The translations under genes and the position numbers were made by a program. DNA of 64,000 nucleotides from Methanobacterium spitsbergense (lineage in GTDB: Archaea; Methanobacteriota; Methanobacteria; Methanobacteriales; Methanobacteriaceae): contig NZ_JAIOUQ010000009.1 in the NCBI RefSeq assembly GCF_019931065.1, forward strand, positions 5,999 through 69,998, given 5' to 3'. Of the stretch, positions 1 to 9,176 are shown one piece after another. How positions within the stretch are numbered: position 1 is the stretch's first letter; each line of letters begins with the position of its first letter. The notes under the pieces were generated by a model. The model saw only the letters and a program-made list of their open reading frames with translations, was not told the DNA's origin and did not search any database.

Positions 1-247
1 TTTTGTCTCCAATCCTTCCGAGTGCTGTTATTGCTTCTTCTTGTATGGTTTTATCTGGGTCTTGGAGTGTTTGTATGAGGGGTTCTGTTGCTTGGGTGTC
101 TCCTATTTTGCCTAGTGCTTCTGCTGATCTCCATCTGATTCCTAGTTGTGGGCTGTTGAGAGTTTGTATGAGTGATGGTACTGCTTTTTTGTCTCCAATC
201 CTTCCGAGTGCTGTTATTGCTTCTTCTTGTATGGTTTTATCCGGGTC
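1..247. repeat. 93-bp coding tandem repeat units in the HEAT gene
   Basis: The stretch beginning at position 1 recurs at 187 with only one mismatch over about the first 60 bases. The offset is exactly 186 bp, twice the 93-bp (31-residue) unit of the HEAT solenoid. The unit between them (around 94-186) is diverged. The repeat is coding, not intergenic. Confidence 0.8.
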
Positions 248-424
248 TTTGAGCGATTGCATTATGTGTTCTGTAGCACGATGGTCTCCTATTCTTTCAA
301 GAGCCATCAGAGCTTCTTTGCGTATATTCTCATCATTATCATTCAATGCATCGATTAAACCGTCAATATCTTCTTTATCTTCCATCTCATCTATCCTATT
401 TTTTAAGAGATTGAACACACGCAT
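1..424 (-). CDS. HEAT-repeat (PBS lyase-like) protein, 3' end cut by window edge
   Basis: Reading the minus strand from the ATG at 424 gives an open frame that runs off the window at position 1, so only about 141 N-terminal residues are visible. After a short charged N-terminus (MRVFNLLKNRIDEMED) come about 31-residue units with the pattern LGRIGDKKAVPSLIQTL, typical of HEAT repeats of the PBS-lyase type, which form protein-binding solenoids. A GGTGAT ribosome binding site lies just upstream and an AT-rich TATA-like stretch lies near 455-470. The partner protein is unknown. Two units 186 bp apart (2 x 93 bp) are almost identical in DNA, implying recent internal duplication or gene conversion. 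Confidence 0.85.
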   Translation of the reverse strand, partial: MRVFNLLKNRIDEMEDKEDIDGLIDALNDNDENIRKEALMALERIGDHRATEHIMQSLKDPDKTIQEEAITALGRIGDKKAVPSLIQTLNSPQLGIRWRSAEALGKIGDTQATEPLIQTLQDPDKTIQEEAITALGRIGDK

Positions 425-757
425 TTTTATCACCATAGCTTTGCACAAACAGAAATATTTTATAAAAAATTTCGTATCATAATTCTTATATTTTAAACAT
501 TTTTTTTTGAATAAGGGATTAATCACTTAAATTTCAAGATAAACCTTATAATAATTCCTATACTTTCATATATTATTTATTCCACTATTTAATTAAAAAT
601 TTCTCATTAAAAAAAATCAAAATAAGTAACACAATTTTTTTAATTATTAATCAAAATTTAATAATTTTATCTAGAAATCTCATAAAAAACTATTTTATTC
701 AATAGTTAAAAGTATATATTAAAACTTTTACATTATACTTTTTATAGAGGTGATACA
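425..757. other. Divergent intergenic region, very AT-rich
   Basis: This 333-bp gap separates divergently read genes. It is dominated by A and T runs. A TATA-like TATATATT at 713-720 lies about 25 bp before the strong ribosome binding site at 745-753 of the plus-strand gene. On the minus strand, TTTTATAAAAT around 455-470 could serve the HEAT gene. I see no RNA gene or repeat. Confidence 0.4.
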
Positions 758-1735
758 ATCTTTCATAAAAAGAAAATAATAATATTAACAATTTTTCTGA
801 TGCTATTTTTTATTGGCAGTTCAGCAGCTGCAAGCAACAATTCAAAAAATCCTCAGATCCATTCTTCAAAGTATGAATCAAACATAGAAATAACAAAAAA
901 AATTCATTCATCAAAAACTAAAAAAATAACACCCAAAGTGCAAGTTAAAACAAGCAAAAATGGATGTTGTTCAGTACTATTACATGTTAAAAAGGGTTAT
1001 GATGTATTTTCTTTCCGAAGAGATTCTACATACTCTGCAGATATTCATTTTATCCAATTAAAATGGTATGGGAAATATGCGATCAAAGAGTATAAAACTA
1101 CTAATGGCTATTTCTTTCACACAATAATAGCACGTAATGGTTGGATAGTCTCATCTGGAGGATCAGATATTCCAAGCTTGAATAAAGAACTTGAAAATTT
1201 AGCAGGGAGAACTTCAACTTCGGGCCATATAACATCTAATACGGTAAATAAAGCGTATAATATTTTGAAGAGAATGGGAATAGGACACTTTGTAATTAAA
1301 TCACCAGATGATACGTTAGGTCTTGTTATATATAATGGTGGGAGTGTAAAAAAGACTGTCTTTAAAATGCACGAAGGACAATATGTTAGTGTACCTAATC
1401 ATCCAGCATATTATAGAAATGGTTACATCTCTACATCTAACCCTGTATCATCAGCTATAAGCTTAGAAACTACAGATAGATGGGGAATTAACAGGCGTAA
1501 CATAATAACCTATGCAGTAATGAAACATAAAGAAAAAGTTAGCTATTCAACACTGGTTAAAATATGGGCCTCAAATTGCAGAGGTACACCAGATAATATT
1601 ATATTCAACGGGCATTTAATCAAAGGAAATAGTTTGCCAAGAATTCCCAACAGAAAATATATTGGACAAGTAAATCTAAAAAATAGTAAAATAGCCAAAG
1701 ACATCGTGTCAAAAGTATTATTAACAACAGAATAA
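758..1735 (+). CDS. Secreted protein of unknown function with an N-terminal Cys-Cys, possibly Ntn-hydrolase-like
   Basis: The first ATG is at 800, but the same open frame extends upstream through FHKKKIIILTIFLMLFFIG, a textbook signal peptide ending near SSAAAS. A strong AGAGGTGAT site at 745-753 points to initiation near 758, where the in-frame codon is ATC; no ATG, GTG or TTG exists there. After a Ser/Lys-rich linker the mature part begins NGCCSVLLHV and contains SFRRDSTYSADIH, NGYFFHTIIARNGW, GIGHFVIKSPDD and VSVPNHPAYYR. I recall similar secreted proteins in other Methanobacteriales, without an assigned function. The Cys near the start of the domain and the GHF and N-H motifs faintly resemble acyltransferase-type Ntn hydrolases, which is inference only. 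Either the start is non-canonical or the original ATG has been lost and M800 is used. Confidence 0.65.
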   Translation: MFHKKKIIILTIFLMLFFIGSSAAASNNSKNPQIHSSKYESNIEITKKIHSSKTKKITPKVQVKTSKNGCCSVLLHVKKGYDVFSFRRDSTYSADIHFIQLKWYGKYAIKEYKTTNGYFFHTIIARNGWIVSSGGSDIPSLNKELENLAGRTSTSGHITSNTVNKAYNILKRMGIGHFVIKSPDDTLGLVIYNGGSVKKTVFKMHEGQYVSVPNHPAYYRNGYISTSNPVSSAISLETTDRWGINRRNIITYAVMKHKEKVSYSTLVKIWASNCRGTPDNIIFNGHLIKGNSLPRIPNRKYIGQVNLKNSKIAKDIVSKVLLTTE

Positions 1736-1954
1736 GTTCTGTTAGTTAATATCATTTATCTCCAAGGAAATAATTCTGTGTATTTTTATTTCTTTGTTTT
1801 TTGAGGATATTGGTATTGATATAAGTTTAAATTTCTCTATCTAAATCTAACTTTATTAATAAACTGTTAACTAGAATCAAAAATTGATCCAATTAATAGA
1901 TTTTTTTATTTTTAAAGAATAAACTCTGTAGGTTAAGGAATTTTTAAACTATTC

Positions 1955-4636
1955 TTACTCTTTAATACCTTTTAAAAAGTTTCCTGTTGTGATTCCCCCC
2001 GTAGAAATGATTTTAATCTTAGATTTAAGTCTATTCATATTTTTTCCGGAATTCTCTTTTCTATTGATATATTCCAATCCATTTTTGTAAATTGTTATCA
2101 TATCTCTTGAATAATGATATGTTTTAGTCCTGAGATCTATAACAATAGAATTAATACCCATTTGAGAAATTTCATGGAGATGATCAATTAAACATAGTTC
2201 TACAGAGTTTAGGATATGTGTTCGTCCTTCTAAATCAATCTTTATAGGAAAAATTTGCTTTTTTTCGTCTTGAATTCCCCAAAATTCATTTTCAATATCT
2301 TTAATATCTTTTTTTGGAACCAAAGAGAATAAGCAATCCTTTGTAACAAGTGTATCAACATTTCCTTGAACAACCAATTCAAAATTGGTTTTCAAATCAT
2401 CTAACCTCGAACTACTAATAATCTTTCTTAAATTTTCTTTAGACAGTTCTGCAGAGGGTGTAATGGTATTAAATATTTTTATAAGCTGTAAAACTGTTTG
2501 TTTATTCCAGATATTAAGACCTGCAGATCCATATATTACCAAGTTAGGCATAACTTTTTTTACTTCTTCTGCAACGCCTATATCATCAATCATAATACCA
2601 TGGAAATCTTTTGATAACTGTTTTAAAATTGTATAATATTGATTAATTTGATATTGGTGGGTTATTTGTGGCCATTTCCAAATAAATTCTGTCCTATCTT
2701 TTTTACACAATTCACAAATAAGTTTTAAAACCGAAACAACTCTTTCTATTTCTGCTTCATCTATAGAACCATCATACATTGAATTGAGATTTTTGGAATC
2801 AGAACATAAAATATTTAAATTTTTAGGGGGAACTTCGAAGTAAATTCTATTGGCCCCGCTTTCCAATGCTCCTTTAACAGTATCCAGACTATCTGCATAA
2901 ACTGCAAGATCTATCGGTGTATTATCATTATCTATTCCTACAAATTGTTCCATTGAGGAGGATAATAACTTTTTAATATTATTAAACCTTTCACATGCTT
3001 CTTGAACATGAGATTGAGAGGGTTTGTAACTTAAAAGAAGTTCAATTTGAGATTTTTCTAGAAATTCTCTTCTGAAATTATTTAATTTACTGAGGGATAT
3101 GAAAAGATCACCCGGATATTTGATGGAAACTTTTCGAAGGATGAACGGTGTTTTCCCAGTTTTTTGAAGCTGTTTTTCAATTTGTTCGGGATTTAATGGT
3201 TTATTAATCGCTTTTTCCATTTTAAAAGATGATTTTAAATGAATTTTACATTTATTATCATTGAATCCTATAAATTCTCCCTCTAAATGTGCTTTTAGAT
3301 CAGTGTCCCACCACATTACAATATCTATAGGAATTGAAGGACTAGTCCTATTTTTTATAATTTTATTTGCCTCATGATTTAAGGATATTGAACGAGTAAG
3401 ATACAGCTTTGAACCAGTTTTTACTGGCATTCCTACGTTTAATATTAATTTATCTCCTTTATGCACTGGTGATTTTTCTATGGCCATTCCATATGTTTTA
3501 AAAAATTTATTTGTTCTTTTAACCGTTTTTTCATTATTGTCATTAGAATATTTGAAAACAATACCATCGCCTATTTCGAGTTTGTATTTGTTTTTAATAC
3601 TTATAATTGCTGTCCGAGTTTTTTCATCGTATCTTTGGACTTGTCCGATATAAAGACCCCTATTTCCTGGCGAATCACGAGCCATAACTAATTCTGCACT
3701 GTTTTCTGTTAAATATCCTCCAGTAAATTTCCGATTAAAGGCTAATTTCAATTTGGAAATATCATCAGAATTTTGCTTCCAGTTACCAGATGATATTGAG
3801 TCAAGAACTTTTCTGTAAATATTTACAACCAATGCAACATACTCCGGAGACCTCATTCTACCTTCAATTTTCAGAGAGTTTAAATTAATTTTTGATATAG
3901 TATCTAAATTTTGATACAATGCCAAGTCTCGTGTTGAAAGAAGGTATTTATCCTTAATATCTACAGTATGAAGAGCCAATGGTTTGCCGTATTGGTCAAT
4001 TTTTCCTGAAAGCAATGTATATTTTTTACGGCAAGGTTGGGCGCACATTCCTTTGTTCCCACTTCTTCCCCCTATAAATGAAGATAATAAGCACTGTCCG
4101 GAGTAAGAGTAACATAGTGCTCCATGGCCAAATATCTCAATTTCTATTCCTAGATATTTAGTTTTTTTTATTATTTCCTCAACCTCTAAAATTCCAAGCT
4201 CCCGGGATAAAACAACCCTTTTGAAACCGAATTTTGAAGCCCATTTAACTCCAGGAACATTATGGATTGTCATTTGGGTAGAAGCATGAAGATCTAGATC
4301 AGGTACTAGTTTTTTTGCTAAACTTGCAACGCCAAGATCTTGTATTATCACTGCGTCGACACCTATTTTATAAAGCCAAATCAAGTATTCTGCAACAGAT
4401 AGTAACTTTGAATCATTTACAAGGGTGTTTACTGTCACATAAATCTTAACACCCCTAAGTTTTGCATATTCTAAACCCTGTTCAATTTCAGGATCTGTGA
4501 AGTTAGTTGCGAATTTTCTAGCACCAAACTTTTTACCAGAAATATAAACAGCATCTGCCCCTGCATTAACTGCAGCTTTTAATGCATCTATTGACCCTGC
4601 TGGTGCCAGAAGTTCGGGTATATAATTTTTAGCCAT
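1955..4636 (-). CDS. Large U32 family peptidase/hydroxylase-like protein
   Basis: This is an 893-residue protein of the peptidase U32 family. The N-terminal half starts ELLAPAGSIDALKAAVNAG, followed by LHASTQMTIHN. The family signature EIFGHGALCYSYSGQC is near residue 170, with further cysteines in CAQPCRKKY that in characterized relatives (RlhA, TrhP, UbiU) help bind a 4Fe-4S cluster. These relatives carry out RNA or ubiquinone hydroxylation rather than proteolysis. The C-terminal half (from about residue 620, DLAVYADSLDTVKGALESG) looks like a degenerate second barrel. It is longer than E. coli RlhA (about 650 residues). The start has a GAGGAAAAATT leader. It is divergent from the prenyltransferase gene and stands alone. 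The substrate is unknown; rRNA or tRNA modification is the likeliest role. Confidence 0.85.
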   Translation of the reverse strand: MAKNYIPELLAPAGSIDALKAAVNAGADAVYISGKKFGARKFATNFTDPEIEQGLEYAKLRGVKIYVTVNTLVNDSKLLSVAEYLIWLYKIGVDAVIIQDLGVASLAKKLVPDLDLHASTQMTIHNVPGVKWASKFGFKRVVLSRELGILEVEEIIKKTKYLGIEIEIFGHGALCYSYSGQCLLSSFIGGRSGNKGMCAQPCRKKYTLLSGKIDQYGKPLALHTVDIKDKYLLSTRDLALYQNLDTISKINLNSLKIEGRMRSPEYVALVVNIYRKVLDSISSGNWKQNSDDISKLKLAFNRKFTGGYLTENSAELVMARDSPGNRGLYIGQVQRYDEKTRTAIISIKNKYKLEIGDGIVFKYSNDNNEKTVKRTNKFFKTYGMAIEKSPVHKGDKLILNVGMPVKTGSKLYLTRSISLNHEANKIIKNRTSPSIPIDIVMWWDTDLKAHLEGEFIGFNDNKCKIHLKSSFKMEKAINKPLNPEQIEKQLQKTGKTPFILRKVSIKYPGDLFISLSKLNNFRREFLEKSQIELLLSYKPSQSHVQEACERFNNIKKLLSSSMEQFVGIDNDNTPIDLAVYADSLDTVKGALESGANRIYFEVPPKNLNILCSDSKNLNSMYDGSIDEAEIERVVSVLKLICELCKKDRTEFIWKWPQITHQYQINQYYTILKQLSKDFHGIMIDDIGVAEEVKKVMPNLVIYGSAGLNIWNKQTVLQLIKIFNTITPSAELSKENLRKIISSSRLDDLKTNFELVVQGNVDTLVTKDCLFSLVPKKDIKDIENEFWGIQDEKKQIFPIKIDLEGRTHILNSVELCLIDHLHEISQMGINSIVIDLRTKTYHYSRDMITIYKNGLEYINRKENSGKNMNRLKSKIKIISTGGITTGNFLKGIKE

Positions 4637-4761
4637 AATTTTTCCTCAGAATTATTATTAGACCTCCGAAGTGTTAAAATTTTTTAATGAAAATTAATGG
4701 ATAATGATAAAAGCTAGGTCAACAAATCAAAATAAATGTTAAAAGATTCAGGTGTAATAAA

Positions 4762-5610
4762 ATGAATGCATATTTAGAAATACTCAGGCCATTTAATGCC
4801 CTTATGGGGGTTATTGCAGTACTACTAGTGGCGATTATAGTTGGAAATTTCACAATTTACGTACCCATAGCTTGTTTTATTGTTTTCATATTTACTGGGG
4901 CAGGAAATGTTATTAATGATTATGTTGACCACAACATAGATGCCATAAATAAACCTGAAAGACCCATACCCTCAGGAAGAATTTCTTTAAAAACAGCTGC
5001 AATTTACTCTATTACATTATTTATAATATCCACAATTATGGCAGTTATAATTGGTCCTATTCCGGGAATTATCGTAGTTTTAAGTGCCATTTTAATGTTT
5101 TTATATGCATACCGTCTCAAAAAATCACTTTTAATAGGAAATTTAAGCATTGCATTTTTAACAGGTCTATGTTTTGTTTTTGCAGGTCTTGTTTTAGATG
5201 CAGTTATCATTTCAATACTTCTAGGATTTTTTGCCTTCCTCATGACAATGGCTAGAGAAATTGTTAAAGACATGGAAGACGTTGAAGGAGATAGTGCAGA
5301 AGGGGCTAAAACTTTCCCAATTCAATTTGGGATGCGTGCTTCATCTATTTTAGCAGCATTTTTTATGATTTTGGCGAGCATAACAAGTCCTGCTCTTTAT
5401 TTCATAGGTATTTTTAATGTAATCTATTTAATCGTTCTAATATTTGCAATGGGGCTTTTCATTGCATGTGCAGTTTCTATATTGCAGAATCAGTCAATTG
5501 AAAATACTAGAATAGTTTCAAAAAGAATTAAAATCGGTATGGCAATTGTTTTCATTGCATTTGCATTGGGATCACCAATTATACCAAACATAATACATAT
5601 GATATATTGA
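4762..5610 (+). CDS. Geranylgeranylglycerol-phosphate geranylgeranyltransferase (UbiA family)
   Basis: This 282-residue polytopic membrane protein belongs to the UbiA prenyltransferase family. The first Asp-rich motif is NDYVDHNIDAINKPERP (near residues 52-68) and the second is DMEDVEGDSAEGAKTFP (near 170-186); both bind Mg-diphosphate. Length and sequence fit digeranylgeranylglyceryl phosphate synthase, which adds the second geranylgeranyl chain to GGGP to build archaeal membrane lipids. An AGGTG site lies just upstream of the ATG. It is followed at a short distance by trmO on the same strand, so the two may be co-transcribed. Another UbiA substrate cannot be excluded, but in a methanogen of this type the lipid enzyme is the best fit. 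Confidence 0.9.
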   Translation: MNAYLEILRPFNALMGVIAVLLVAIIVGNFTIYVPIACFIVFIFTGAGNVINDYVDHNIDAINKPERPIPSGRISLKTAAIYSITLFIISTIMAVIIGPIPGIIVVLSAILMFLYAYRLKKSLLIGNLSIAFLTGLCFVFAGLVLDAVIISILLGFFAFLMTMAREIVKDMEDVEGDSAEGAKTFPIQFGMRASSILAAFFMILASITSPALYFIGIFNVIYLIVLIFAMGLFIACAVSILQNQSIENTRIVSKRIKIGMAIVFIAFALGSPIIPNIIHMIY

Positions 5611-5667
5611 AAATTTGAATATTTTAAATTCAGTTAATTCCCTATAAAACTATAAATAGTGATATTT

Positions 5668-6069
5668 ATGGATATCAAACTAAAATCAATAGGAATAATA
5701 AACTCTCCCTACAAACTAAAGAACGATTCACCTAGGCAAGGTCGATATTCGGATGAAACCAGTATTATCACGGTTTTCAACGAATTCATAGATGGACTTG
5801 AAGGTTTAAAGAATTATAAATATTTAATAATTTTATATTGGCAAGATAGGGCAGAAAGGGATAAATTAAAAGTTTTTCCTCATGGAAAGACAGAAAAAAG
5901 GGGAGTTTTTTCAACAAGAGCTCCTGTACGACCAAATCCCATTGGATTTTGTTTGGTTGAACTTTTAAATATCAATAAAAATAAATTAACTGTTAAATGG
6001 TTAGATGCATTGGATGAATCTCCTCTTATTGATATCAAACCTTTTTGGAACGAATTAGATTCGATTTGA
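5668..6069 (+). CDS. trmO: tRNA (N6-threonylcarbamoyladenosine-37) methyltransferase TrmO-like
   Basis: This 133-residue protein is a TsaA/TrmO beta-barrel (UPF0066) protein. It starts IGIINSPYK, has the family hallmark FSTRAPVRPNPIGF in the middle, and ends with DESPLIDIKPFW. In bacteria TrmO uses S-adenosylmethionine to methylate t6A37 in tRNA; archaeal members are assumed to do the same. I chose ATG 5668 because GTGAT at 5659-5663 is more likely the ribosome binding site than a GTG start, which would add only three residues. It lies about 57 bp downstream of the prenyltransferase. The C-terminal extension found in bacterial TrmO is missing, as is usual for archaea. Confidence 0.85.
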   Translation: MDIKLKSIGIINSPYKLKNDSPRQGRYSDETSIITVFNEFIDGLEGLKNYKYLIILYWQDRAERDKLKVFPHGKTEKRGVFSTRAPVRPNPIGFCLVELLNINKNKLTVKWLDALDESPLIDIKPFWNELDSI

Positions 6070-6111
6070 TGAAAGAGTAGATTTTAATTGTAATTTATTC
6101 CAGTTGATATT

Positions 6112-7742
6112 CTATATATGGGAACTAAATGGATCTATTGTATGTTTTCGTTTCTTTTTTTGTAGGGGAATGAAAAGTGATATTATCAAACCAATAAATA
6201 ATACGAAACTTACAATATTAAATGCAAATTTCATGGTGTTGACTTTTTGAATCTTAAGCATTTTTTGTTTTTCATCAATGTCACCAGGATTTTCAATTTC
6301 TAATTTTTCAAATAATTGGTGAACGCCTGTAATTTTCTCAGTGCTTGAAACTGCCGCCTGATTGTTGAAAACCAGACCTAGGCCACTAAAACTTCCTAAT
6401 ATCAATACTACTCCCAATACTGCAGTTCCAAGAGATGAACCAAGATTTATACCTGTGTTCATAATTCCTGATGCATCTGGTTGTTGGTCACGTTTGGCAA
6501 CAGAGAATATAACGTTAGCTGAGTGGGGAAAGACTATTCCCATACCTACTCCGAGAAGGAATATGCCTGGAAACATGTCCAATATTGTGGTATAAGGATT
6601 GAATATTAAACTAAGATAAAGACTACCACTAAGAGCTGATGCTGCGCCAATTGCAAGGATATAACGGGGTTGTATTCTTGTTGAAAGTTTTCCTGCTGCA
6701 GAGGACATTATGAAAATTGCAACACTCATGGGGATCAATGATAAACCAGTTGTCAGAGGATCTGCGCCCAGAACGCCCTGGAATAAACTGGAATAACAAA
6801 TAAAACACCACCTATTGTGAAGTTCATTATTAACCTTGCAATATTTGCAAGAGTAAAACCACGATCTTTAAACAGGGAAACATCAACTAAAGGTTCTTTA
6901 TTCTGTTTCATCCTACTTTTCTGATTAAAGTAAAAAATTATCATTAGAATTATTCCAATAACAATTGGGTATGGGGCAATATTCCAAGTTTGTGGATCGT
7001 TAAGTAATAAAATACCTATAACAAAGAGAAATATTCCCACGGAGGAATTAACAGCACCAACTAAATTTAACTCTCCCCATTTCATTGTAGGAGGAAATCT
7101 TGTTATCTCCCTTGAAAATAGGACAATAATAATTATTACAATCAACTCCAATCCAAATGCATATCTCCAAGTGTAAAATGTTGTTAAAAAACCACCAATA
7201 ATTGGACCTACTGTTCCTGCACCAGAGGCCATTGAACTTGTAATTCCAAGTGCGAATGCCCTTCTTTCACCATCATAACTTCCAGAGATGATGGAAGTTG
7301 TTGCGGGCATCATGAGTGCTGCTCCAATTCCTTCGAGTATTGACCAGCCAAACAGTAGCATATAACTATTAATACTGAGAGCGGCTATTATGGTTCCAAC
7401 ACCATAGATTGTAGCCCCAGTAAGAAATGTTCTTTTTCTCCCAAGTATATTCTGTAAACGTCCACCAATAAGCATTAAACTTGCCATGGTTAAGGAGTAT
7501 GTAGCAATAATTATCTGGATCATCCCAATATTCGTATTCAAATCTCTTATTAGGGACGATATGGCCACATTCATGAATGTTTTATCAATAACAATCGTGA
7601 AAATTGAAAGAGTTACAATTATAAGAGTTAACCATCCTCTTTGAGTATTCAATTCTTGATCCAAAAATTCACATCCAAAACATTTTGAAGTTGAAATTGT
7701 AAATAACTTTAAGATCTGTAGACAATTATAACAAATTTTCAA
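6112..7742 (-). pseudogene. MFS multidrug transporter (DHA2/14-TMS type), frameshifted
   Basis: Two minus-strand frames together make one major facilitator. Residues 1 to about 320 (7742 to about 6783) contain MFS helices and motifs such as GGRLQNILGRKRTF. The remainder (to 6112) continues in another frame as FQGVLGADPLTTGLSLIPMS and further helices. The switch lies at 6781-6783: the minus strand reads TATTCC, where TATTTCC would keep the frame, so one T is missing from a short T run. The rejoined protein would be about 543 residues, a normal DHA2 length. No other stop interrupts either part, so the lesion is very recent or is a sequencing error. The first 37 residues before helix 1 look unusual and the true start may lie downstream. 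The substrate is unknown; drug efflux is the family norm. Confidence 0.85.
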
Positions 7743-7882
7743 ATTAGAGTTATATTATTATATTTACAATTATTTTCACATAATATTTTCCAAATAATGA
7801 GAATTTCAAGTTAAAATAGCAAACAAATAAATCTAAAGATTAAAAATAATTATAAATAATCAAAACCAAGGGAAGTTTAATA

Positions 7883-8785
7883 ATGTCTAAAAAAGAGGAA
7901 GATTTTATAGAAAATTTAAATTTATCAAGGGATATATCATCTGAATTTGCTATAGCAGAAAAGATCATAAGAACATCTGCGAAGGGACGAAAATACATTG
8001 ATATAACTATTGTGGATAGAACTGGTCAGATGGATGGGCGAATGTTTCCCCATCCTATAGAAGTTGACTCTGTTCATGATTCAATAAAACTGGGCAGTGT
8101 TTGTAGAATAATGGGGAGAATTAGTGAATTTCCAAGTGATTCTGGAAAGTTCAACATGGTTATTAATGTGTTAACGGAATTAGATGATGATGAATATCAA
8201 CTTGAAGATTTTGTAATGGCATCCGAAAATAATACAGATGATTTAGTTGGTGAGATCAGGAGAACTATAAAAGATATGAAGGATCCTCACCTAAAAAATC
8301 TTTTAAAATCCTTTTTCTGCGACAAGAATTTCACAGAACTCTTCTATAAATCACCTGCAGCAATTGTACATCATCATAATTATGTGGGTGGCCTTTTAGA
8401 TCATACAGTTGAAGTTCTCAAGATAAGCAGAACAGCATGTGAAATATTCCCTGATCTTAATCAAGATTTACTATTCTGTGGTGTGTTATTACATGATGTT
8501 GGAAAGATAAAAACTTATACCTATGGAAATGGGCCTATTAGTATTTCGGAAGAAGGAGAACTACTTGATCATATATATATTTCTTGTGAAATGGTTAAAG
8601 AAAAAATGGAAAAACTAGATACACCCAAAGAACTTTCAAATCAAATTATGCATATGATATTGAGTCACCATGGGCCAGTTAGTCTCGGATGGGGGTCTTC
8701 AATTGATCCTAAAACACCAGAAGCCAAAACTCTCCATTACTCCGACGATATGGATGCTAAGATTAAAGAAACCTTTCAAAGATAA
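7883..8785 (+). CDS. OB-fold/HD-domain exoribonuclease-like protein (YhaM family)
   Basis: This 300-residue cytoplasmic protein has an N-terminal OB-fold (about residues 10-105, with DITIVDRTGQMDGRMF) and a C-terminal HD phosphohydrolase domain (about 150-285). Metal-binding motifs are visible as HHHNYVGGLLDHTVEV, LLHDVGKIKTY and MILSHHG. This architecture is that of YhaM, a 3'-5' exoribonuclease of Gram-positive bacteria that is also common in methanogens. An AAGGGAAG site precedes the ATG. It is transcribed divergently from the MFS gene. The RNA or DNA substrate in archaea has not been settled as far as I know. Confidence 0.8.
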   Translation: MSKKEEDFIENLNLSRDISSEFAIAEKIIRTSAKGRKYIDITIVDRTGQMDGRMFPHPIEVDSVHDSIKLGSVCRIMGRISEFPSDSGKFNMVINVLTELDDDEYQLEDFVMASENNTDDLVGEIRRTIKDMKDPHLKNLLKSFFCDKNFTELFYKSPAAIVHHHNYVGGLLDHTVEVLKISRTACEIFPDLNQDLLFCGVLLHDVGKIKTYTYGNGPISISEEGELLDHIYISCEMVKEKMEKLDTPKELSNQIMHMILSHHGPVSLGWGSSIDPKTPEAKTLHYSDDMDAKIKETFQR

Positions 8786-9176
8786 TAAAATATGTTTATT
8801 TAAATAAATATTTTTTTTAGGATCTATTAATTTTTATATTTACTTTATTTTGGATTGAATTTCAAAAATAGGTGTAATATTTAAGAAAAAAATTGGATTA
8901 TACTAAATTTTATCTAAATATACCTCATAACTTTTCATTATAATTTATGATAAGACATACACTTCAAGTGTAAAAAAGAACACTTAATGCATAAAATTTT
9001 CATTATAAAAACCATATTATTAGTGATAATTTTAATTGAAAATATAATAAAATTTGATCATAATACAATATTTTAAAAAAATTAAAGTAAAATATACAAC
9101 AAATATAACAATTGAAATTTAACGAGAATTAATTACATTGAATCCAAGATATTTAGATTTTAAGGAGTTTATTTGT
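8786..9176. other. 391-bp AT-rich gap upstream of the molybdoprotein
   Basis: There is no open frame with a ribosome binding site here and no RNA gene that I recognise. The distinctive content is the palindrome at 8958-8972 and a third copy of its half-site at 8980-8985 (listed separately). The rest is low-complexity A/T sequence with several possible TATA boxes between 9030 and 9110. Confidence 0.4.
8958..8985. promoter_or_regulatory. Palindrome TACACTT-C-AAGTGTA plus a repeated half-site
   Basis: A perfect 15-bp inverted repeat (7 + 1 + 7) lies at 8958-8972, and the half-site ACACTT occurs again at 8980-8985. In a stretch otherwise poor in G and C this looks like a regulator-binding operator. 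It is about 205 bp upstream of the molybdoprotein start and about 170 bp past the exoribonuclease gene. The binding protein is unknown. Confidence 0.4.

Noticed and set aside
3..482. Plus-strand open frame of 159 codons over the HEAT gene
   Set aside because: Ser/Leu/Ile-rich translation with no ribosome binding site; the minus strand encodes a clear HEAT-repeat protein over the same bases.
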